In this document: piece by piece, positions 24,769 through 36,700 of the stretch
How positions within the stretch are numbered: the stretch's first letter is position 1
Layout: the number at the start of each line of letters is the position of its first letter
Source: Membranipora membranacea
Taxonomy: Eukaryota; Bryozoa; Gymnolaemata; Cheilostomatida; Membraniporidae
NCBI GenBank assembly: GCA_914767715.1
Contig: OU612067.1
Coordinates: forward strand, 5,206,001-5,270,000
Length of the DNA stretch: 64,000 nt
Reading direction: 5' to 3'
Program-made: the position numbers and the translations under genes
The notes under the pieces: generated by a model
What the model was told of the DNA's origin: nothing
Databases searched by the model: none
The model's input: the letters and a program-made list of their open reading frames with translations, nothing else

Positions 24769-27700
24769 TCAGCTTGGATGATCTGCCATGTCTGTCTGCT
24801 CAAAGTACCTGCCTACTAGACATATGAGGAGATTGAGCTGAGGAAGTAATACGTTGTCTCTGCTATCCTGAGAGTGATAAAAGCACAAAATGATAAAATA
24901 AGTGTTGAAGTTGTCCCCACGGACCCAAAGAGGGAATAATCCCCACACTCTTAAATGGTTTCCAGCTAGGATCTGCAGCTTGTATTATCATGGAAGCAAT
25001 GTGAGTAGAGAAGTTGTACTTAACTAGGGCATAGGGTTTAAAATCAGTGCAGACTCTTTTAGATGAATACAGAGACAGCAATTCCACAACCTCTTGACAC
25101 TGAACAAGTACTAAAGGATATGATTGGTAAGATCACAGCTGGTCGTAATCTTTTATTTACCATTTTATTTGCTTTCTGCAGCTTTATGTGAAAGGGAAAT
25201 CAAAACAAGTTCTACTTACATCCGGATACCAAAGCCCAAATATTTGTGGTGTATTGTTTTTCAATTTTGCCTAAGCGAGGATGTTTACTGGCACTCTTCC
25301 TCATAATACATACCAGCGATGCCCGGAGATTGCTGCATATTCTGGCGATATTACGGATAAGGGAGCAGGATTCTGGTAACAATGGCTTCTCTAGTGTAGC
25401 TAGCAGTGCGTAAAACCAGTGTCCCTGTGAATAAATATAACATGTCATAAAGAGAAGAATCTTTGAATATATAACAAACAAGCATACCTATATAGGGGTG
25501 TGGCGGGCGGACACTATTTACAATAATCGACAAGTATTATTGTTGAGGAATCTCTGGCGCTTAGTGAAATAACTGCAAAATGTTCCCAGTGGTCTACAGC
25601 CAATAAGAGATTTACTGTTGGCTGGGGTTAGAGTTTGAAACAATCACCCAGCATTAGTCGTAACCAATCCAAGGAAAGATACCAGTTGAAATAGTAGGAT
25701 TTTGTCAAACAGGGTTGTCTTCTCGAGGTGGTTGTTGGATCATGCTTCCATATAGTGCTGCGTGAAGTCTCTTATTGGGAAGGGATATTGGCTCATCCCG
25801 GTGGTGCATACATCAATTTTTGTATGTATTGACGGAGATAAATACCAATGATATGGAAATTAGAGCCTAGCCCCGTGAGCATGTACACAGTTCAAATGAT
25901 GTAGTATTTAACACTTAGAAGTTACCCATGTGGAAAAAACATCAAGCAGTGTATAAATAAACTCACAATTATTATTACTATATCCATATCTAAATATTAT
26001 GATTCATGAAAAACAATCGGTGTCAATTTTGTTTTGCTATCAAGAAATTAAGATTTCTGTGCTGGTAGGCATGAAGCGCTGTTGCAACCCAGAATGGCTC
26101 CATGGCCTATATATGACACATTCTTGTTTCATAGTGTCATCCACACAAACAATTACATGACATATGACATCTTAAATATAACAGCAAACACCAAAACACA
26201 TTTCACCCACTTATTACACCACTGCCAACACTACCCCCTAAAACACAAGAAAATGGCACACAGCACAGATCCTGTAATCAGGTAATCAGCTATAAGAAGG
26301 GTGTCGGAGATCCCTTTCTGGTATGCAAATCAAGTACCTCGCCAGGCTGACCGCCATTATTTGGACACGGCGGTAAGGGCGTAGTAATTTCTTTGAAGGT
26401 ATGCAATGTTGCAAAGGTGAAAGCTATGGGAATTAGTGTCATTATGTAATAATGAAATCCAATTTGGTGTCAATGTACATACTTGTGTCTGTGGTAGGTT
26501 GACAGGTATTAAGTATAAGGTGACATGCTATCTACTTCCCATATTTAATAATATACCTTTCACTATGCACATATTAGCGCTGTCCATGCTAGATTTGCCT
26601 TCTCATATCTATCTGCCAATGATGGATTAGCACTGTCTAATCTATCTCGCAATGATGGATTTGTGCTGTCATATCCAGCTTGCGTAATAGATTTGTGAAT
26701 GGGAGTTGTGTGTTCACAATAAACAGGTGCTTGATTTTCCTGCGGGGGAAAGGGTTTAGAGCGAGACTTTCATTAAAAGAACAGTTACTGCCTGTTTGCT
26801 ATTCCTGAGCTACTCAAGTTGTTTGAAGAGAACATAACTTCATCCGGATGAAAATGTACGCATAGATCAACCTACCAACCTAGTTCCAAAATTGAGTTGA
26901 GTAAATTCAGGATTCTTTGTACAAGCGCATTTATTATGACTATCCTGAAATACTGACAAACTTAACTCAAAGAAGTAGGTATTACCTGATGCTGTGTGAA
27001 GCCAGTAGCTTCAAACCAGTTTATATGATACTCCAGAACATGTAGCAGTGTGTCCTGAAACAAAAATAACAAAAATGTCAGAGAGCTTGCTTCAAAGTTG
27101 TGGACATGAGTAAATGTCAATGACACATAAGTAAGTAATTTGTAGCAAAATGTGAGGAAATGTCTGCCAGTGTTCTAGATGCCCAGATTTATTGTTATTA
27201 AGAAAATTTTCGAGTCAGAACATATTGCATAGCATCCCCCAAAAAGGTGTGTCACATATAATGTCAAGCCTCACAGCAGGCAAGAGAAAGTAACTTCTGA
27301 GTTACAGTATAATAATGGCCTAAATAAACATCCTCCCTGGAAACATCATGGGGAGTCATTGTGATATTTGATGAAAATACTGGACTTCTATTGCTGGTGC
27401 AAGAAATGTAATATTACCAAACACAAAATAAATTCAGCAAGCAAAATATTGTTACAAGTAAAGTAGCTTCCAATGATGTCATAGGTACTTGGTTTTCTTT
27501 CCATATTAGCGTACAAATATGGAAACTAAGCTACATCCACTTGGCCTATGTGTTAAAAATGGCGACATATCCGTTTGAAAAAGACTCAAGTGGTTTAATT
27601 CGGTCAAGTGATCATTGTTCGGGGCATAAGATTATCAACAGCTGCCCAGTGCTCTGCTTACACCTCAAAGTATGTGATGAATTTAAAAACAACCAGTAAT

Positions 27701-30700
27701 GTATGCAGGGACTCTATATAGCTTCACCGGCCGGTGGTCGTCGTGCGGGGCCAAGAGTCTTGGGGCTCATACTCAGTTGTTCCCTTTACGGTAGAGCATT
27801 GTACTCCAAAAATAGATCCTACTAGGCAAGATGGACCTCCCAAGAAACAGGAATTAAATGTCAACTCGTCAACTACTATAGGTGACATAACAACACTTCA
27901 CCACACATCACAAAAAATTATTATTGCCAATCAATCAAAGTCATTTATTGATTATCGATTATTAATAAACAAACAAATCCTGTCAATAAACCGCTGATAA
28001 AATATAATACCTGGGAATCATCACGTAATTGGGTTCAAAGTGATGAATTACTCTAGCGATAGGGGTTGGTGACAGAAACTGATCCCGCTCATTTTCCTAC
28101 CCCCTCGCTGTTGCTGAGGACAAGCTGTGCATGGTGAGGAGAAGCCGCACGCCGGGTTTGAATAACAGTGGTGCTGGTTCAGCCGTGACAGGAGAACCTG
28201 CCAAATTTCTCGAGCGAATAAAGGCATCCAGTGCTAGATACAGCTGTTATATTGTTTTATATTATTATGACAGAGGCTGGCATGTCCTCTGGTTTGCATA
28301 CAGATATCATATGCCACCCTGTGATGTCATCGTTGACACATGGCACTTGTAGCAAAAAGTGGCAGTGGCATGCAAGTGTACCCAAATACGATTTGCTTCT
28401 GATCAAGACCAAAGATTTGCACCTTATAGATTGCTTGGCAAGTTTGTGCACTAATCATTTGGGGATAAAAATAGAATGAGACCATCGGTAAGTTATTTTA
28501 AATATATTGAAGGTCAATCATCTTCAATAATAGACCCGTCCCATAGCCAAAAATAAAATCATCTCGTACACTTATAGACTTGTATTACGTCTATGGTCTG
28601 TACCAGATACTTTCATTATGAAGTGTCCTTTCCGCAGCACTAATAAATCTTTTGAATGCTTCTGTTACCACTAAGCCTGTATAAAACTTGGGCTGCGTAA
28701 ATCAATTTAGAGCTGATAATGGAGAGGTTTGAAGGTACCAAACTCAACTTGGAATTACGGATAAAGGATAGATAGGCTAGTTTTCATATGTGACAATCAG
28801 AAAATATCAACAGCCACTAAAAACATCGTTCTATTGTAAATTCCAAGTTGATGGAAAAAAGGCATATGGCTCATTAAAAATAACTTAACTTTTTCGGGAA
28901 TAGCTCACAACTTGGACTAAAGAGGACAGACAACTCATAACACAACCAATAACGATAGAGCAAAAGCCAAATAAAACAAACCTACCCCAAAATAACGATA
29001 TCAATTAGGCATGGTTATGAACACAAGGTGACAAGCACTATTTTCAGGTGCCATTTTCAGTTTGTTATGATGCTAAACATTGGCAGAAAACATAACAAGA
29101 TTATGAATGACATTGAAAACTAGCCAATATCAGGGGGATTCATCCAAAGTAAATTTGTCCTAAAACGAGGAATAATATCAAAAAATCACATATAAGTCAA
29201 CCAGAAGAGAACCACAAATAGTTTTTTGACACGCCTGACACCATGGCAGGTAGGTTACAGCTGGACTTATTGGCTCGAATAAGGCGAGAAAACCTTAATA
29301 GCACCAGATCGACGCCCATCTGGGAACCCTGGAGCGGAAGAGATTACTATTCAAGATTAACATTTATTTCTGCTTCGATCGAAATGGCACTTTTTAATGT
29401 GACATGTATTTTGCAGCTGGTTGCTCAAATAGATTTTGAATTCATTATTTTGAATTTAATTCATACTTCAAATCACAGTGATTTCCTTTTTCCCATATCG
29501 CTCAATCTAACTATTTTATTTATGCTCAGGTCAGTTTTAATGCCGCTTTTAGGCGAAAAACAGATCGTTGGGTAGCGTGATCAACCTTGCCACTGGGTAA
29601 AAGTGAAGAGTTTGGGAATTGAAAAAGACAATATGTACAATATTTTAAGAAACTTTTTGGTACAAAATTAATGCAAATGTATGTCAATGGGGTTTGAGGG
29701 ACCTGCTCTTGGAAGTGTAGTTACCAGGGGTTGGAACAGTGACAACTTAATTGGTTGGCACCAGGTAAGAAAATTAAAATTGAAAGTTTAATTGAAATTA
29801 AAGTTTGATATCAATGATTTTGTACAAGACGGCATATATTCAAATTCAGGGTGTTTAATATATCCCACCCACTAATTTAAACGCTAAAACTGTGCTGGAA
29901 TAGCTGGTACCAGCATTTTAAAATCAACCACTTTCCCCACCCCGTGTGGTTGATAATGAAATGATACTACTAGCTATCCCGGCACAGTTTGAGAGCTAAA
30001 ACTACCAACCAACAAAACAAATGAATCGGCATTTTTGTATGTCCAGAGGAAAAAACTTGTGTGGATTCCCACACAATATGACACTTTGGAGGCCACCACT
30101 CGACGTCTTGAGTTAGCCTTGAGACTGGACAATTGGTAAAGAGGAAATTATTGCTATGTTTTGCCAGTTGGGGACCCAAATTGGTTTAATTTTGTCCGTC
30201 ATTCGTTCATTGCAGCAACATTGTCCACCAGTCAGGAAACATACAGTGTTTATGGCCAGTAAAATTGTGAATTATGGTACTAACAAACCAAGTACCTGGT
30301 CTATTTGTGAGATGACACTAAGAAGAGGAGGACTGCCGTGCTCTTGTATATCTGATGTTAGTCTGTCAGACTGACTATCGGTGCTGCCGGTCGCTTGTGT
30401 GTCAGCCACATGATTATCCGCTGCCAGACGAGCGTGATATCTACCAAAACAAAGCCTACACCACCCCTCCATGTCACTAGACTTCGGCTGTAAATAAAAG
30501 ATTAAAGAATATAATTATCAGCGGTGTATGTATTTTAGATAGAATACATTGTAATGTGAAGATCTGTGCAGGGTCATGAAATTAAATATTTTGCTCATTG
30601 GAAGATGCAAAAATAAACATAATTGATTCAGTATTTGATAACAATAACAGCAAACAGAATGAAAACCATAAATGGGAAATTCCTGAACCAGTTCATGATG

Positions 30701-33700
30701 ATCAGTGGTAAGTGGGAAACCCAAGCTGATGCATTGTGGGATTGATGCAAACACAACATGCTTTTCGTTGTTAGCATTCTCATGCTTATGATTTATTTCC
30801 CATTTCATGTATCCTCAATGAACAAATGTAGATTGGTGGTCCAGTTGAAAGAAGGATGTTGGTGGCTCAGTGAGCTTACTGGAGGGGGTCATGCATACCA
30901 GGATATTTCACCCCCTGCAGAGATGGAAGGTTGCAATAACATGGGCTACCTATTAGTTGCGAACAACAACATACACATTTTTTAATAAATTTAAAGTATC
31001 CCTTATCAATTTCTAATTTTATGCAAACTAGCATTCTGAATAAAGTCATCAGGCTATAGAATTTGTGTCAGCTTATCATATTGTATTTGACACCTTTCTC
31101 ATTGATAGGGTCTGCCCAAGTTTGCTTATAATTTTGGTCACCAATCAAAATTATTCTTATCGGTTGTTTGATGTGTTGTGAAGAACAAATTCTGCTTATT
31201 TATCTTTTATCAATGTCACCGATGACGGTACTGAGTACGGGAATGGTAACCCATTAGCCCTGAGGTGTCACTGAGAGGTAGCTTAGGGAAGCTTGGACGC
31301 GCGCTGGGAGCAGATATTTGTTGCTATTACATGTAATGAAAGTCATACATTGGTAAGTTGCTGTTACATGTCTAGTCTTGGGCTAAGCAAACAAACTGAT
31401 TTGAGACAGTACTATTTTTATTATACACTTTTTATTTGGCACTGCGGCAAGTACCAATAATAATAATGAACCTGGACAGATTTGGGTAATTGCTGGTGTG
31501 GCAGTCTTACATTATTTTTACTCCTCAATTTATTGTTACCGAGTTATTTTGTGAGCAGACAATTTCTCCTTACTTTAACAGCACCGGATGTTATCCAAAC
31601 GCATGACCACTAATTAAACCATTACTAGCCTGGAGATTCAGGGCACTTATTAATTGTCGCATTTCACGAGACAAAACCCCAGCCACGGTGATCAGTGTCA
31701 AAATAATGCTGAATATTTTTGCCAGTCATTTTGCTCATTCAAAGAGCAAAATTGTTTCACTTGAAAACAAAAAATAAATTAGAATTCCCGAGTCCAAAAA
31801 GCACACCCAGCGTGTTTTATTTTTGCTGGTTGGACAGGCTGCTATTTGATTGATGGATTTGACAGGAAAATGTGTATTTAAACAACAAATTAGTGTGACA
31901 GGCTATTTACTAATTACTACATGTTTTCTAAAGGTTTGGCATCATCAAGTGCATTGCATTTTTCTCTTTACATAATTCTCCACAGATTTATTTTTACAAG
32001 CGCATGGTGCGTTTACTCCATAGTGTATTGTTGATAGTGGTCTTGTTGGTGATAGGGATATCAGGCATGCCATGTCTAAGAGGTGCAGCTGAATGTTTTA
32101 TACTACGATTGTTATGTTATTATTGTTTAAGGATTATCAATGCCACTGGTTTGACACTGAATTGACACCCATGAATACCTGACTGGCATACACCGCTGCT
32201 TCTTATATACAACGACTACAGGCCCGTGATGGCATGAAGAGGCAGGTCATTTCCACATAGGAGATCAGTCTCACTACATCACAATCAGCGAGGAGAAGGA
32301 GAAGTATAATAGGCGCTCTCTACGCTCCTCCCAATCTATCATCCATCGATCGCGAGCTGTTTTTAATACGGTATATATTTTATGGTTTCTTTGATAGATT
32401 TCTTGTTTTTATGCGCTCTTATGAAGCGTTATTGTTATAATATTGGGATGACACTTCAGTTTGCTGTATTCAAGTACGTTGTCACTACAATATGACACTC
32501 TGACTATTGCCTGTCATATCAATTTTTAAATACACCACTAAGCAGGAGGCACATTCAAAAGCGAAATAACTGCCACCCAGGACAGTTCGTTATTTTTAAT
32601 ATCCTCTCATTTTTATGATTTTATCCAGCCTGTACAGATAAAGGATACGAAATCTTACTGAAGGATAAAATAGACACAGCGAAACACATAGACATACTAC
32701 AACATACATCATGCATCCAAAGTGCCTCTCTAATTTATTATTAACAGTTACTATACACATATATCTACAACTCGGAGAGCATATAGTAGACGCCGTCCCT
32801 GTCCCGACTCGATCCAACAATTCCGAAGGTGAGTAAAATATTTATGCAACGCAAAGCATTGTTAAACTAATAGGCAGAGAAGCGCACACAGCACCTGGGT
32901 ATTTAGCATTTTACCATGCTGCCATGAATTACTTTGTTGTGTTTAGAGGATAAATACTACAGTGACTCAAGTCGAGTGTATCATATCTTAATGGGTGTGC
33001 ATAGAAGGGGCGGTGGGGAGGTTCTATCGCACAGGAATGTGTTTTGTCTGTAGTCCACAGCTTCGGAACATATATCCAAAATTCACTCAAAAATTAAAGC
33101 TTTAATCCCATTGAGAGGTTGTTCTTAATTGCCCCCACGGAGACTGAGGTTCGGTAGACACACACATACATACCTACAGGTTATATTGCATATATTTGGA
33201 GGTTTTATTTTATCATTAACAACAAGATCGCATTCATATCTTAAAAGCAACGTTCTTCAGCCATTTTACCCCATACGGAGCTATAAATATGGAGACATTT
33301 TATTAGAAGTTTTAATTAGACTTAATTAGCTCATTTTTTATTCAAACAGTAGTTATTTCAAGCCCCATATTGAGGTTTGACAGAGTGAAACAAGCACCTG
33401 TTGACAGGCTTGTTTGTATATTTGACACTTTTATAGCAGATAAAATTTCGGATCACTTGCCAAATTGTGTCACTATTGCTGCACTCTATAGCAAACAATG
33501 TAGACTAATTTTGATACCCAGGTAATAATACCCATGGCACTGCCACTGGTATGGGGGTTACAGACTATAGGGAGATGACACATTTCACAAATGGCTGTCT
33601 GTATTTGACTGACCACCCTTCTTGTCACACATCAGAATGCTTATTGTCATAATTAAACAGCCAAAAATTCCATCTGATTAGCCTATATTTACAGTAAACA

Positions 33701-36700
33701 AACAATAATTCGCATGAGAGCTCATCTAATTGCCCCTGACAGCGCGTGAATCAAGCCGTGGTTCTCAGGCTAAAATGATGATTATTTTAAGTGTGGCACA
33801 TGCCAGAAGATAAACAGGTCCTCGTATTGCGATGACATTTCATGTTTCGCTAAGGGGAGATAATGCGAATGTGTCAGTGAATTGGTGTACCATACTCCTA
33901 ATGTCACCAGTTTACTTACACAGCATGATTTGCTTTTATAATGGGATGCCAGCTTCACGAGACTATAGGTGACACCAGCATTGACAGTTGTTACACAATT
34001 AGCATGGCTCTATTTGGCCGTTGGTCCATTTGAATGACTCTTTCAGTTATAACTTTTCACAAGTTGACACTTTTTCATCAACACTTATTTAGAGCTTACC
34101 AAAGTCTGCATAACATGGCCTGATGGATCTCGTTGATGCTTTGATGGCTTTCAATAGATGCTATGGGCCATATGGACCAAGTTGACATCCCTGCTTCACC
34201 ATTATTATGATCATCAATCAATAATATTGTCTTTATTTATAGGACTCCAGAGAAGCAACCAAACAAGTCATATACATACACAACATATAGAACAACAACA
34301 ACAACAACAAATCAATCAAACATTAAACACAATAAGAACAAACACTACCGTAGACTCGCCAGCAGAAATCCAGCTAGAGGAAAATCCATCGAGTATATAT
34401 AAAAATGAGCAATCTAACAGTAACGAGGTCGATCCTGATCAAACACAAATACACACAGACTACCTTTCTGTAGAGGTTCAGAGAGGTTTGTCTGATGATG
34501 TTGACGAAAGTATTAAGGACGACTCCGAGTCCTCTGAAGAGATACCAGCCACCACAGAGCCTTGTCCTGTAAACTTCCTGAGACACAAAGACTCATGTTA
34601 CCACATTACTAAACCCTCTCAGATGACGTGGGGAGTGGCGGATACCTACTGCAAGATGTATGACAGCAAACTGGTCGAAATAGACTCCAAATCTGAACAA
34701 AACTTTATCGAAAGTCTCATCAAACTGACGAAGGACAATCTGATCAATGCTGCATTAGGTAAGAATCAATACCATAACTACCCTAGAATAGGGAATTATT
34801 TGCAGGAGGAAAAGGTTGGCTTTTCTTGCAGGCTTGAAATAGTGAAATTTAAGACTAGCTAACATTTGCTTTATATAAGGTCCCACCGTAGCCAGCGCAA
34901 ATTGGTGCTAGCTAACTTTAAGTCACCCCTGAACTAGCTGAACTAAATTCTAGCTGATATTAACTCCTCTAGGGTGTTTGAGAGTTTGACCCTGAGGGGG
35001 GTCAATATTGGGTGCTCAGTTTGTTACCGCATTATAACCGGAGTTATAATATGTCCGGCAATCGAACATAATATGTCGAAACCTGGTGCCATAATATCAT
35101 AAGCTTCATAATTATGGAAGGAATCTTGTCACGAGAAAAATATTTTTGGCATTTATTGGGCACTCGAGCAATAACAATGATAATTCGGCATATATATTAT
35201 TCGAGTTTACGAATAGCTGTGGCACTTGCAAACCAATTAAATGGCAGGATGACAGTGTGTCACCTTCGCATGGCAGATTTGTATGACCTCTTCAAATCGG
35301 GAAACAGCAAACACCCAAGTCGAAATTGCCCCGCAGTAAAGCCCTTATACAATCATGCCAGCGCCGCGATATCAAATCCAGGCACCTGCAAAGTGCAAAA
35401 ATATACCCCTGTCACATGTGTCCTGGTAATTAATTAGGCATAGCCATCTATGGCATGTGGTCAGTTGTTCATCTACTGTCAAAACTATAATTCCTAGGAT
35501 CCATAAAAAGAAATTATAACATTTACATACTTCTATAAGTTTGTTACTTTCAATAATTTGACTTTGTTTTACACGTGTTTACCTCCTTCGCATGAGTACA
35601 GTAGAAGAATTTCGAGGGTTTTCAGACATCTTGACATACCTGTCACTACAAGTATGCTACGTAATGGATGATAAATATCTGACCCTACATTTCATTTTCA
35701 TTTCTTTTTCAGAGAAGGGAGAAAACATAGGTGCCGAGTTTGACTTTGCGTATTGGATAGGGGCTACAAATCGAGCAGGACAGGGACAATGGAAGTGGGA
35801 GTCAACCGGAGAGCCTCTTAACTTCCAGATGTGGGTCTCCAAGTGGTCAGGATGGGTGGATGAGATAGAGTCACCAAGCTGTGCTTTAATAGACACATCA
35901 GAATCACATCAGTGGATGTTCTGGCCATGTGCAAAAGATTTCTTCATGACTGGAAAGCGCCATACAGTGCAGACTAAGATTGGATTTATATGTGAAAAAG
36001 AGTCAAAGCGGGCTCGTAAAAATAAAAATCAAAGTAAGAAAGATAAACGTCGCAGAAAGCAACGACGCAAGGGTCGCAGAAACTTTCATCGGCGACACTG
36101 GCGTAAATATCTAGTTTAAAGCTTCATTTTTACTAGATTGGCTGAGCAAAGCCAATATAATACTGTGATATCATAATAATAATCATTATTCTTATATTTA
36201 TTTTTCCTGTTATCGTCTAATTAATACCACCTGTTAATGGTTTTTATTGGATATTATTTGTTTACATTATCAGATTAAGTCAGTGATATGGACAATGGTA
36301 TGATTTTGTGCACCAATCCTATACGCTCCCACCAGGAGGGTGGGGGGTATATCCCCCCTCCCTGCTCCCACCATACCCAACCTACATCAACTCTCCTCTC
36401 CACAGCAAATGTTTTGATAACAACATTCCAGAACAGCATTAATATTAAATAGAATATCCACAGTGCCATTCTCTGTTATGCATTAATCATATTGATTCGG
36501 AAGTACCCCTTTTTTTCGCTTACAAAAGTTTAGTTTTTTATTTGTTTGTCACATATTTTCAATGTTCTTTTTATCCGTTCAATGTTCTATGCTTAGGATT
36601 ATCATTGTTTTAAATATAGATAAATACCCAAATATACAAGAGAAAAACTATAGGTATTGAGTTTCCTATTCAATTTAAAGATACTGAAATTTAGTTCAAC

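Noticed and set aside
28083-28352. Open frame on the plus strand, relatively G+C-rich, reading [14 protein letters not shown]... through [19 protein letters not shown]
   Set aside because: No family recognised, no clear acceptor or donor, and it lies inside a GEMIN2 intron. Possibly an isolated processed fragment, but not supportable as a gene.
29243-29575. 110-codon plus-strand frame with a good ATG context (caccATGG)
   Set aside because: No recognisable similarity, AT-rich codon composition in the second half, and no promoter or splice evidence. Likely a chance frame.
30758-30985. Plus-strand frame [19 protein letters not shown]...
   Set aside because: Briefly looked domain-like, but it has no splice context, no recognised family, and lies in a GEMIN2 intron.
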